A stretch of 64,000 bases of DNA from Golubevia sp. BC0850 (taxonomy: Eukaryota; Basidiomycota; Exobasidiomycetes; Golubeviales; Golubeviaceae). The position numbers and the translations under genes were made by a program. The DNA lies in NCBI GenBank assembly GCA_012976225.1, contig JAAVVG010000014.1, forward strand, positions 620,001 to 684,000, in the 5' to 3' direction. Shown piece by piece: positions 10,292 through 22,071 of the stretch; the stretch's first letter is position 1, and the number at the start of each line of letters is the position of its first letter. The notes under the pieces were generated by a model. It was not told the origin of the DNA and made no database searches. It was given only the letters and a program-made list of their open reading frames with translations.

Positions 10292-13200
10292 ATGAGTTCA
10301 TTCAGTGGACCTGAAGGAGTTTACAGTCATCTTCATTTTCAGCCAACGTTTGCACCATTGAGTTACCTTTCAACGATTGGACCCAATTCAACTCAATCAG
10401 TCAACGCTTCTACAACATCTACATCAGCTAGCAACAATTCATCCTCGGCTGGACTTTCATCCTCAACTCCCAATACCTCAACTTCTTCTGCTTATCTTTC
10501 AACTTCACCTTCCAATTTACCAATCTCCTCAGCTTCAAATAGTAATTCATCTGGAGCCAATGGATTCGGATACAATCCAAATTCACTCTCCACTCCAACT
10601 GGCAACTCTAACTCTTCCACCTCACAGCAACAGCAACCTCCAATTCCTCAATTCCCTCCAAAGTTATCAACTGTTTCTACAAGGATAACTTCAAATATCA
10701 ATACAGTCTCAAAGAAGAAGGAGTCAAATTATAAGAGTAGTAATCTTTCTTCTAGTCAGACTTTAGCAGCTGCTAACAGTGCAGCGGGCTTGTCAGGATC
10801 AGACGATAAAGATTCTTCAGAAGTAGGTTCAAATCTAGGAACAGGGACTGGTGGTACAAATACAGGTACTGGATCAGATGCTTCTTTATCTGGAGATGAT
10901 AATGCTAGAGCTGGTGGAGTACCAGGCAGAGGAACCAAGAATCGAGGTCCAACTCTAGAATCTCCTTTAGCAGCTCAAGGAATTGATGCTTACTCTTTTT
11001 CCCTAACTGGGGGAGTTGGTGGAATCCAAGCTACAAGTCTATTAGCTAGTCGATTCGGATCTGCAAGTGGTCTGTTCCCATCTTGCAATTCCAACGTCAC
11101 GTCAGGGCTAGTCGGCTCAATTGCAAATACACCTTCAGGTTTGGGTTTAGTTGGTGGTCCTTCAATCGAAAATCAATCCAACTCAACGATGGAGAAAAAG
11201 CTTTCTAGACCTAAGAATTCACTCAAATCAACTTCATCCTCTTTCATTCAAAGAGTTCAATTCAATCCAGAACTAACCAAAATCTTAAGTTTCAGAACTT
11301 CTTTATCATCCTCTTATTTCTTATCCATAGGTAAATCTTTCATTTGGTTAAATGATTTACAATCCACAAGAGATCCATTAGCCAGAATCACATTTTCTTC
11401 AGCTCCAACTTGTCATGATGTGAATCAATTGACTAGATCCTCAACTTCCCTCGACGTATTAATAGGTTTCGCAAGTGGAGATGTTTTTTGGTTAGATCCG
11501 ATTTTAGGGAAATATTCTAGGATCAACAAAAATGGTAGTGTGACTAAAAGTCCGGTGACTCAAATTAGATGGTTACCAAATGAAGAAGGTTTGTTCATGA
11601 CTAGTCATCAAGATGGTTGCTGTACCGTTTATGATAGAGAAAGAGAAGAAGCTAAGGAAGGAAGTTGGAAATTGAAAGGTTGGGAGATTTCCAATCCTAG
11701 TACTACTACCAAGAATACAATCGCTAAAGAAGAAGAAGGAATGGAAATTTTAGATTCAGATTTTAAATCTTCGAATTCAGATAGACCTTCTGCTCCTCAA
11801 AGGTTTCCATTTTCAGAAACTGTTGAAACTTCTTCTGAAATTTCCTCTTCAAGAGGTGAAGGCAGTAGAAGATCTTCTCTAATAGACTCTTCTGCTCCAA
11901 ATCAAACTCCTATCACTACCGATTCTTCTAGATCTGGTTCCGGATCTAAAGATTCTCCACCTGGAGCTTGGAATCCCAGGAATTCAATCATTGTCACTCA
12001 TCCAGGTCAAACACATTCAACTGCTTTAACTCCAAATGTTTCAACTCCTGGAAATGCGAATATGGGAATGAGCTCTCCACTTTCTAGGTACTCTTCTTTG
12101 GGGAATCAGGAAGCTGGAGATTATTTGACTGGAGGTGGAGGGAATGGAAATGGAACTCCAACTACCCAAAGTATGGGAACTAGTGGGAAGGGGAAACAAA
12201 TCAATTGGGATAGGTTGAATCCGGTAAGCCATTGGAGAGTTGGTAGGACTAGGATCAATGGTAAGTCTTTATCTCGAAGAACGACTTAGGACTAGAGAGA
12301 ATGAAGGTTTTGAATTTTGATATACGAGGGAGAGCCTTTCACTGACTGACTCGAAATCGTTCCATTTCGATTCCTTTTGATCTTCTGGAAGATTTCGCTT
12401 TCTCGCCTGACTTTCAGCATGTGGCAATGATTGCTGAAGATGGAATTCTCCGGATCATGGACTTAGCTACCGAAAAGTGAGTCTCTTGGTTCATTCATCT
12501 TGCTCTGATTTGAGCTTTCCCCTGATCACGTTTATCCCTTTTTTATCCTCTGCAGACTCCTGGAAACTTTCGACTCTTTCTTTGGCCCTTTGACTTGTCT
12601 AGCTTGGTCTCCTGATGGTCGATTTCTAGTCGTGAGTTCAGCCTCTACCTCGCTCGAGGCTCTCTACCTCCTTCTGCTTCTCAAATCAAGTTCTCATCTT
12701 TTTCTCTCATTCCCTCTTTCTGTCTTTCAGACTGGTGGACAAGATGATCTGGTGACTCTTTATGCTCCACGGGAAGGACGAGTCGTAGCGAGATGTCAAG
12801 GTCATTCTTCTTTTGTCACTGGAGTTGCTTTCGATCCTTGGAGGTGGGGAGATAGAACTTATCGTTTCGGAAGTGTAGGAGAGGATTTGAAGTTGGTTCT
12901 GGTGAGTCAGAGGACACGCGACTCTCATTTTCCCATTCTCTTCAAAATCAAAGATCGGAAGCTGATTGACTACCTACTATACCTCTTTCAATCATCACGA
13001 TTCTCAGTGGGACTTCTCTTCAGCCTCACTCGGTAGACCTAAACATTCAGCTGGACCTCATCACACTGGTCGTAGAGGTTCCAATTTCGCCTTAGCTTCA
13101 ACGCCATCTCTTGTCGACAGGTACGGATCACCTCCAACTCGTAGATCTTCAGGTTTCGATCGACCGATGCCTACTCATACGAATTCCAATTCAACTGCTC

Positions 13201-13559
13201 ATCAGGCGGATCCAAGCTGTCCAAATCAAGACGAAGAAGCAATCTCTCATCCAGCACCTCCAAGATCAGAAGTACCTTTACTTCAACCAGTTCTAGTTCA
13301 TCAAATAGAAACACCTGGAAGAGATAAGGAGTTCTTATCTGGTATCAGATTCAATCCAAATGGTTTGAACGTACTTTACAGAAGTGGAGCTGTCGATTCT
13401 TGGACTCGTCCTAGTAGTGAACCTCAAACTCAAATTCAATCCCAGACAGTTGAAACTGATGGAATCAACGTTCCCAACGGAGCAAGCATTTCTAGAAAGA
13501 AGACGGTTCAGGGAAGTCGATTTGGATCGTTGGGTTTGGGAAAAGGAGTCACTGCTTGA
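10292..13559 (+). CDS. creC: CreC/WDR20-type WD40 activator of a deubiquitinase
   Basis: WD40 partner of a UBP deubiquitinase (CreB-CreC in Aspergillus, USP12/46-WDR20 in animals), linked in fungi to carbon catabolite repression. Five exons (10292-12260, 12392-12476, 12556-12631, 12731-12901, 13008-13559) sum to 950 residues. The first 300 residues are Ser/Asn/Thr-rich and probably disordered. The conserved core then reads IGFASGDVFWLDPILGKYSR, SPVTQIRWLP, NPVSHWRVGR, DFAFSPDFQHVAMIAEDG, ETFDSFFGPLTCLAWSPDG, TGGQDDLVTLYAP and ARCQGHSSFVTGVAFDPW, each matching CreC blades. A Ser-rich insertion (about residues 470-620) splits the propeller. The ATG at 10292 begins MSSFSGPEGVY, and the PEGVY segment is conserved in the family. 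Confidence 0.93.
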
Positions 13560-15169
13560 TTGCTAATACTTCTTTTCCTTTGTACATGGATCTAATGCTT
13601 TCAACTCGCTTTCATCTCATCATTGTTTCTTTCTTTTCTTGTTGTACCTCAAAATAAATTCAATTGGCATTCTTTTCATTCTTGCCTCGCGGTCGTCGCT
13701 GAGACGCTGAGTCGACGTCTTGCCTTCTCATTTCTTTCTCTGATCCGCAGCACCCATACGTCCTGCTTTCAGCTTATTAGGAGTATACACGAACTCCTTC
13801 AAACCTCTTCAAGGAGCAAACTCGATAGGTGTGAGGCTGTGAGGCCAGTGGTAAGATCGATGCTTACATTGACGTGTTCTCCCCAGAGCCCCTTCCCTTC
13901 CCCTTCTTTCGGGTGATGTACATATCTAGAAGGTTCGCAGTGGGACCATCTGGAAGCCTCATTGAAATGACGCATCTGTGTGACCTGTTCGATAACGATT
14001 CTTTATTGTGAACTACTTGCAGAAGGACGTTTTCGGACTTTAAAACTCAGGTCAAATCTCGCAGCGAGGGCAAAGTGGGCGTCAACGGAAGCTGACAAAT
14101 CGATTGCGCTGTTGTCCGTCAAAGTACGGGGAAGGGGAAAGGGAAGAGACGGAGAGATCAAAATAAATATTTAGAGTTTCGCAACCGCAAAAACCAGTAC
14201 ATATGACGATGGAAGGGTTCTGAAGTTCAGATTTTCAGACCGAACAGAAAGGATTTACGCGCACACGTCAGCAGCAAGTTCGGTTTGCTTTGAGATTTCA
14301 AATTTCAGACTCCTTTCCAGAGGAGATGAAGGGAAGGTGTTTCTAATCGATCTTGGCGTCAAGGTGGTGGGTGCGGAGAGGGGCAAGGGGGCACAGTCCC
14401 GAGAGACAACAGAAGGCAAAAGAAAACGCGACGCACACAGATGTACATGGAACACGAGTTCTTTTAGAACACGTCTGAATGCGGAACTGAAACATCATTC
14501 AATCGCAAAATAATTCAGAAGGAACGGACGAGCTGTTGTCCTGTCAGTCCTGTCAATGGTGCGCAGAACCATCCCTGCACCACAGATCCGAGACAAGACA
14601 AGCAGGAGACTAGAAGCTAGAAGTGAAAGAAATCAAGAGGAAATGAACTCAAGGATTCTTTCATTCGACAGTGTGAGCGCGTGAGCAATAGATCGATATC
14701 TATCAAGCAAAGTTGCCAACGTGATAGAGACGGGACCCATTCGGAGAGATCAGATACACAATGGAACCCTGTGATTTGAGTTTAAAGTTCGAACGGAATC
14801 TTCGAAGTGTATCATCTAGAAGTGGAATGCCTGCTTTGTTTTGCCTTTGTGTCGAAGTCTCCTGAATAATAACTGATGTTGAAACTCCTACCTTGCTTTC
14901 ATGAGGGGACACGGGCAGAGATGATCATCCAATTCAAACTTCTTACTCGTTTTCAATCTACGTATCATTAACACATAACTCAGTTCGTTGATGCATGCAG
15001 TGGGTTGCAAGGTAGAGTGAGAGCCCCGTCCTTCAGAAAAGGTATAAAAGGGGCCTGCTTCTCACTTTCTTTTCCCTATCTCCTCATCTCCTCAAGTCTC
15101 TCTCAAGCCTCTCTCTTCTTATCATTTTCTCCCACTCCTCAAATACCAACTTTCTTCAACGCCTTCAAC
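13560..15169. other. Gene-free stretch upstream of a secreted-protein gene
   Basis: 1.6 kb, one of the longest intergenic gaps in the window. Short ORFs occur on both strands but none shows a family signature or plausible exon structure. The distal part holds the CreC 3' end. The last 170 bases contain a TATA box and a CT-rich leader. A long upstream regulatory region would suit a strongly or conditionally expressed gene. Confidence 0.5.
15043..15050 (+). promoter_or_regulatory. TATA box
   Basis: TATAAAAG lies 127 bases before the ATG at 15170, followed by a CT-rich leader typical of highly expressed fungal genes. Confidence 0.75.
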
Positions 15170-16222
15170 ATGCAACTATCTGCTTCCATCCTGTGAGTGG
15201 ACGATAAGTGAATGACCTCGACTCTGCCACTCTGCTCCTCTACCAGGCTCTGACTTCTTTTCTCCCGCTCTTTCTCTCAACAGAGCTCTCTCCTTCAGCG
15301 TCGCCGCTGTCTCTGCTGCCTCAATCGAGACCAGGGCCAACAGCATTAAGTGCTACCCTGCTTACAACACCACTGGTTTCTTGGGTTTTACTGGTCCCGA
15401 TGTCGTCGACAACGATGGAGAGGCCGCGGTCTTCAACATCTCTACCAAAGCTGGAGTCAAGAAGAGCGGAAACACGTGAGTTGATTGGTTGTTGAGCTTT
15501 GGTATTGAATCGGGACAGAAAGACTCAACCTCCTTGTTCCTCTTTCGACCCACTTCTTTAGCGTTTTGACCTCTCTCCTCGGACCAAAGGGCGCCCCAGT
15601 CGATGGACAAAACTGGATGTTCACTCCTTGTGACTCAAGTGAGTGATAGCTTTCAAAAGACCTTTTTTCTTGATTCTTCACGCTCATTCTCTGTTGTTGA
15701 CGCCCCTCCTCCTTCCACCAGGTTACATGGCCGTAACCAACTTCCCAGTCGCTGACTCTGGTGCCAGACTAGCTGCCCCAGCTGACCAGATCAACCCAAT
15801 CCAATACGGTGTTCTCTCCTTGGAAACTTCTACTAAGCGCTGCCTACAGACCTCCAGTGGTTCAGTCAAGACTGTCGGTGAGTCTTTGAATGATTCCTCT
15901 CTTTGACGGAGGACTTAGCCAACTTCTTCTGACTCATGACTCCATCTTTTCCTCATATTCAGATCAAGTTCTCGTAAACGGAATCTGCTCCACTGCAGAG
16001 GACAAGAAGCTCATTCAACAATACGTCTCCTTCGACTCTGAGGCTAACGAAATCAGATTCAACACTGGAAGGTTCAACAAGAACCAATATCCTACCGGAT
16101 TTGTCCTTTCCGCCAGCGCTTCCAAGGCTCTCAAGTTGGTCAACGAGGAGAATGACAACTACTTGACCCTAGCTCAACCAGTGGTTGCTGAAGAAGGTGA
16201 TGAAGAACCCCTCAAGGCTTAA
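15170..16222 (+). CDS. Secreted protein of unknown family
   Basis: I do not recognise a family. Five exons (15170-15192, 15284-15475, 15562-15638, 15722-15877, 15963-16222) sum to 235 residues. The N-terminus (MQLSASILALSFSVAAVSA) is a clear signal peptide, interrupted by the first intron after only 23 coding bases. The mature protein starts near ASIETRANS and has four Cys (in KCYP, PCDS, KRCLQ, NGICS), enough for two disulfides. Its Gly, Asn and aromatic content and lack of long helices suggest a beta-rich fold; a trefoil-like lectin is only a guess. The C-terminus is acidic (EEGDEEPLKA). Codon choice is strongly biased to C-ending codons (AAC, GTC, CTC, TTC), unlike most neighbours, which together with the TATA box suggests high expression. 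Confidence 0.85.
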
Positions 16223-16761
16223 TAGAGTGGCATACACATTCTCACCCCTTTCTCTTCTCCCTCGCGTTCTCTGTCTCTGTGTTTACCTCCAACTACTGTC
16301 GTTCTTTGCTTCTCTTCCTTGCTCTTTACCTCTCTCTCTCTCTCTCTCTAAGCTTTCTTTACTATTTCTTTATTTGAACCGCTGTAAAGATGCGTTCTTT
16401 CGTTCTTCTTTCTGGCTTCGCTCTAGTGTCTCGTCTGAGGAGTAGTTCAGCACAAAATGGAGAAGCATGACATTCAATAATCAAAAATTCTGATGTTCAA
16501 GCTGCGCACTGAGCGACCAATGACGAAATCGAACATCTGCGGTCCTGGGACTTGACAAAACTATTCTATAGTCTTAGTAGCAACTAACAAGCGATCGTTG
16601 TCACGTTGTCACAAATCTATCGCTTTAATGTTTCATTTTGAACTCGCAGTAATTTATCATGACTAAGGGGTAGAATAGAAAAAGTACAAATATAGAAGGA
16701 AGCAATTTTCAATGAGAGGAGTTGCGAAGATTCCAAGCAACATTTGATTTTGTATTCCTTA

Positions 16762-19155
16762 TTATCTTGAGAGATGGTAATCATCAATTCTGAGAAGTAG
16801 ACTGACAGTCTCAGTAGCGAGTTCGATAGCACTGGTGTTAACTAAGAGAGGTTGAAGCACATTCTCTTCTAAAATGTTTGTGATTTGTCCCTGTAGATAG
16901 AAGGAAGAGAGAAGGGAAAGACGTCAGCGTTGATCGAGCTTCTTTCTCCGTGTTGCAGCTTTCACTCACCTTTCTAACATTGATTCCAGCAGTTCTTTCT
17001 CCCAAAGCATGCCTATTTCTCAATTCTGTAACAATAGCGATTGGGTTCAATCCAGCATTTTCGGCAAGAGTAGTTGGGATGACTTCTAGAGCTTCAGCAT
17101 AGGCTTGGAAACAATAAGCTTCCATTCCTTTGAGAGTCTGAGAGTATTCTGCGAGAAGACGAGATACATGTACTTCTGGAGATCCACCACCTGCGATAAG
17201 AGCACTGAAATTGAGTGAAGGGGAAAGAAGTCAATGTGTGAGCTCTAAAATTCGACTTCACGTCGTAGATGTCGATTCTGAAGCTGATCGTAGACTTACC
17301 GCTTCTTAACCAAGCATCTGACAACACAGAGGGCATCATGGAGAGACCTTTCACTTTCCTCCAAGACCAAACTGTTGGCTCCAGTACAAAGAACAGAGAC
17401 AGTCCTTCCCATGTTCTTAATTCCAGTAATCTTGACGACTCTAGCACCATTCTGGTTGGTCTCATCTACGAGATCAGCAGAAGCTAACTTATCTTCAGAG
17501 AAAGCTTCAATGTCGGCAATGGGCTTAGCACCTAAAGTCTTGCAGACGAATTCGATCTCTTCTCTCTCGACATCCTTAACCACCAAAATCTTCAATTTAG
17601 CAAGGAAATGCAAAGCCAATTCATTAACCGCATCTCTAAGAATCGATTTTTGTAGAAGTAGAACATTGCAACCAGATTTTTTGATCTTCTTGCACATGTT
17701 GAGTAGATATTGTCTTTCTTCCTTTAGAATCTTGTCCATTTGACGATAATCATTCACCACGATTTGATTATCCATGTCTGGCTTTGGACTTGAGATTTGG
17801 AATTGACAGACTCCAATCTTTGCTTTCTCCATTCTAGTTGGCCCTCCACTTCCAGAAACGACGACCTGTTCTAGAACTAAACCTTCAACTAATTCGGTAT
17901 CATCGATGGTTCCTCCTACCTTCTTGACCAATCTGATGTCTCTGAGATCTACTGAAGCTGCTGAGTCGACTCTTCCTGATCCACTGAGAGTATGTGTGTT
18001 GGAAGCGTGGGCGGAATCGAAGTTGGCCGCTGGAGGAGAGGAAGGTCTGGAAGAGTTTGGAGTTGAGGAAGATTTGGCGGTGGTAGCCTTCGGGTCGAGT
18101 AGACGAAGGACCGCGTTGACGGCGATAGGAGCTAAGACTGAAGAGTATTGAGATACGATCTGAAAGGGGAATAGGAATAGAGAAGATGAGAATTTAAAGA
18201 TAGGAAAAATCGAGAGACAGCCCCATTCCTCACAATCCAACCCCTTTCCTCCCCCCCCCAAAAAAAAAATTCATCAAACGACCACTTCTAATTAACACTC
18301 ACCTTGGAGTTCAAACTTGTGCTAGCAGCTCTAAGCAAGCTCTCCTTATCGTCCATGCTAACTGGAGTCGAGATGTCCTCTAGGTATTCAACTGCCTTGA
18401 CACTAGCTTTCTGGAAACTCTCTGCGATGATAGTTGGGTGAATTCCCTTGTTTAGAAGTTTCTCTGAAGCGGAGAGTAAAGAACCAGCTAGAACTACGAC
18501 TGAAGTGGTTCCATCTCCAGCTTCAACATCTTGAGCAGCAGATAGTTCCACCAGCATGCGGGCAGCTGGGTGCATGACTGCCATATGTTTCAAGATGGTA
18601 GCTCCATCATTTGTGATAACAACTTCTCCGGAAGCAGTTTGGATCTGAGTATGAATCAAGGAGAGAATGAGAGAAGGTCAGTGATCGAGAAGGAATGGGA
18701 AGAAAGCGATGGAAGGAAGGAAGAACAGCTCAGATCAAGTGTAGGTTTAAGGAGTCTTCAAGGAGCTGAATCGAGGAATTGAAGTAAGAATGATTTACCA
18801 AATCAAAATCGCCCTTTTCATCTCTAATTAGAAACAATGGTTATGGTTCTCATCTCTGCTTCTCTACACCTTCCACTCCATTCCACGAGCATTCAAGATG
18901 GTAACCCTCTCCGATAAGCTGCCAAATGAAGAGATCGGATTGATCTCATTACTTTCTGACTACTTGACTCACCATTTTGTCCATTCCCTTTGGACCTAAA
19001 GAAGTTCTTACAGCGTCACTGACAGCTTTAGCTGCACTCAAATTTGACCTTCTAACTTCATCTGGTTTGTCTGATGTCTTGAAAGCTCTTTGTTGACGAC
19101 CTGCACCGGATCCTAAAGAGGAAGATGCTGGAACTGGACCACTAGTGGTAGCCAT
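16762..19155 (-). CDS. CCT4: T-complex protein 1 subunit delta (CCT4)
   Basis: One of eight subunits of the cytosolic CCT/TRiC chaperonin that folds actin, tubulin and WD40 proteins. Five exons (19155-18973, 18644-18303, 18159-17300, 17204-16970, 16890-16762) sum to 582 residues. Key sites are [10 protein letters not shown] and [12 protein letters not shown], the ATP-site GDGTT near residue 105, [22 protein letters not shown], the apical [15 protein letters not shown], and [10 protein letters not shown] after the fourth splice. The usual length is about 530. The excess is mostly a Ser/Pro/Ala-rich insertion at about residues 199-244, between LRLLDP and VDLRDIR. It is in frame and within one exon. 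The intron between exons 2 and 3 carries a C9A10 run. Confidence 0.96.
18251..18269 (+). repeat. C9A10 homopolymer pair in a CCT4 intron
   Basis: Nine C then ten A on the plus strand (T then G on the sense strand of CCT4). It lies in the intron between exons 2 and 3. Confidence 0.9.
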
Positions 19156-19351
19156 TTTTGGTAGGAATGTGAATGGAGTGGAGAGGGTGGAAGGGAGGAA
19201 GGAAGGGGGGAAGCTTCGAATCGAAACTACATTCTACAACTTTAGCTGCCAACTCTTTACTACATAACACGACTTCAACCTCCTCTTTGTTAACTGTTGA
19301 TATCAAGATCTACAACCCTTAATCTTTGCTAACCTACAATTCCAATCAGAG
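19156..19351. promoter_or_regulatory. Divergent promoter shared by CCT4 and UFD1
   Basis: 196 bases separate the two start codons. No TATA box was seen. Both genes act in protein quality control, so shared regulation is plausible but not shown by the sequence. Confidence 0.6.
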
Positions 19352-21646
19352 ATGGTGAGTATTCCTCCTTCCAGCTGAAATCACATTGGCTTCTCCCTCT
19401 CACTCACCATCTCTTCTCTTTGCCCTTCTGCTCTGCTCTGCTCTCCCTCTCAGTTCGGTGGAGTAGCAAACAACCCTTTCGCTATGTTCGGAGGAGCAGG
19501 TGGAATGGATCCTAGATTTGGAATGGGAGCACCTCCAAGCGCTTACGAGTCTCACTTTAAAGCCTACAGTATGGCTATGTTGAACGGTGCAAGCAGAGAT
19601 AACGTCACTTATGGTGGAAAGAGTGAGTGTCAGATTCTAAGACATGAAAGTCTACAGATCATGGAGAAGAGTAAACTAAGGAAGGAGAAAGTGGAGAGCA
19701 GTGACAGCTTGCGCAGAGCACTTCCATGGTGATCGAGAGGAAAGGCGTTGCTCTCACGACATGCATGAAAGCGGATACTGTAGTGGTAACGGGACTTTGA
19801 CCCCGAACATAATGGCAGAAGGAGGAGTGAGAGGAGAAGACTGGCAGTTGGTGGAGGAATCTCCATCCCGCCACTCATCTCCTCCCACTCAGAGTCACAC
19901 CGATACCAATTTTCTGGGATTTTTGTTTGCAGTAATCATCAAAATTGATGATGAATCTGCTGACATTTGAGGTTCGAAAAGGAGCAGTTCAGAATGTATG
20001 CCGCCTGTTTCCCTATCTGACATCTGGCTCTATCTTCCCCTCCTTTCTCAGTCATGATGCCTCCATCAGCACTCCAACAACTTAGTAAGTACATGCAACT
20101 GCTTTTGAGAATCTACGATTTAAATCGCTGATCGTCATCCTATCTGTCTCATCACAGACGTCCTCGAAATTCCCAGTCCTTGGCAGTTCGAGATTCACCC
20201 AGTCAAGACACAATCCAGAGGTGGTGCAGGAGGTTACTCTTCTAGCAAGCCGGTAGATTTAACAGCCGACGAGAACGCTCCGCCTCCAATCACTCACGCT
20301 GGAGTTCTGGAGTTCATCGCCGACGAAGGCAATGTCCATTTCCCTCCTTGGGTGAGTTTTCGACGATTCTCACTTCTCAGCTTCTAATACTTCCGCACCT
20401 CTGATAGAAATTTCCTTCTCCTACTTTTGTTTCAGATGATGAGAGCTCTCAATCTTCAAGAAGGTGATCCTGTTCGTCTAAAAGGTTGCAAGCTTCCTCA
20501 AGGTTTATTGGTCAAACTTCAAGCTCAAACAACCGATTTCTTAGAACTTTCAGATCCAAAAGCAGTTTTGGAACAAGCCTTGAGAAATTACTCTACTTTG
20601 ACTCCTGGTGATATCATTGAGATTCATTACAACTGCATCCAGTTCGAGTTGTTAGTGATGGAGATTAGTCCTGACGCCGATGCAATTGATGTTACTGAGA
20701 CTGACTTAGAGGTGAGATCTCAAATACCCTTTTCCGCTTGCGGGTAGAACCCCCCCCCCCCGACTGACATGCCCCCTTCATTCTCGTTTACCTCCTATCT
20801 AGGTCGATTTCGCTGCTCCTGTAGGCTATGTCGAACCAGAACGTAAACCCAAAGAAGCCCCTGCTACCATGGCTTCAAAGCTCAAGATCAACGCAGATCA
20901 ACATGATTCGTTTCCTCCAACTCGCACTGGAACTCCTCTTGGATCTGCAGGTACAAGTGCGAAGGGTGAAGATGCCGCGGAGACCAAGGTCGTCAACCCC
21001 TTCGCAGGAGCTGGTCAGTCCCTCAGCGGAAAGAAGTCCAAGAAGAAAGCCGATAACGGAATCCAGCAGCTTGATCCTTTCAGTATGGTTAGAAGAACAG
21101 GGTAAGTATCGGAAGGCATCCGACTTCTCATCGTGATGAGCTCTAACATAACATCCTCTTCCTTCTCAATTGGCGATTACAGTCAGCCTCGTATTGTAAC
21201 AAACGACACTCAGCTCACCGAGAAGAATGTTCCAGCGGCTTTGAAATTGGAATTCGGACAGCTGTTCTTTGGATATCCTCACATCCCAGTCGGAGGTAAA
21301 GATTCTGATAAGGAACAAGCCCGAGGAGGTCAAAGGGTGATTACTGATTCTCTTCCGCGTTCTGCTCGTCCTTCTCAGTCGCTCTCAACTAACTCATACC
21401 ATCATCATTCTTCAGATCACTTTCTCTGGAGCAGGAACAACATTATCTGGGAGAGCTCCTCGTCCACGTACTCCTCCGCCTGAGGAAGACGGAGACGATT
21501 CGGTTCAAATGACTGGACAAACTCTCGGTGGAGGTGGTAAGACTCTGAGTGGGGCTAGAGGTGTTTCGGGAAGAAGTTCAACTAGTGGAAAGAAAGGGAA
21601 GAGTTTGAAAGAAAGAGAGGAGGAAGAAGTGATTGAACTTGATTGA
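19352..21646 (+). CDS. UFD1: Ubiquitin fusion degradation protein 1 (UFD1)
   Basis: Cofactor that with Npl4 directs Cdc48/p97 to ubiquitylated substrates in ER-associated degradation. Eight exons (19352-19354, 19454-19622, 20052-20084, 20158-20351, 20436-20711, 20803-21101, 21183-21336, 21416-21646) sum to 452 residues. The first coding exon is just the ATG, and exon 3 is 33 nt. The UFD1 double-psi barrel reads MMPPSALQQL, HAGVLEFIADEGNVHFPPWMMRAL, QTTDFLELSDPKAVLEQALRNYSTLTPGD and VDFAAPVGYVEPER. Two SHP motifs for p97 binding follow (NPFAGAGQSLSGK and ITFSGAGTTLSGR). The tail is Lys/Glu-rich. A C12 run lies in the intron before 20803. Confidence 0.95.
20750..20761 (+). repeat. Poly-C run of 12 in a UFD1 intron
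   Basis: Uninterrupted C12 in the intron 20712-20802; non-coding. Confidence 0.9.
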
Positions 21647-22071
21647 GTGCTGGGATGGGCTTGACTCTGATTCGTTGTTTCGTTCTCATTCTTTTTGTAT
21701 TCTTATCTCATCAATAATTGACTGTTTTGAACCTTTAGTTCGTGTCCAGTCGGCAGTCGAGCTAAGGTCCGGTCTTACAGGCTCATCCTTCTCGCCCCAC
21801 GCCAGTTCTGACAGAGTCCTCAGAAAAGTCTGACTTCGAGTGGAACAGAAAAATAATCCCAGAACACAGCTGAAAGGTAGATTGGATTGGGAGAATGAAT
21901 TACAAATGAGAAAAGACAATAAGAGTTGACAGGGTTTTGATGAGACTTGGATGAAAATGAAACGGACGTTGCTTTAATACCTGGGGAAACAATTGCAGGA
22001 AACGCAAAGAGAAACTTAAATGTACAGACGATAGAAACAAAAGGGGTAGAGCAGAAGAAACCCCCTCCCCC

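Noticed and set aside
19940-19965. Box C/D-like TGATGA and CTGA pair in the UFD1 intron
   Set aside because: Spacing of a few bases cannot make a standard snoRNA; kept only as a weak remark.
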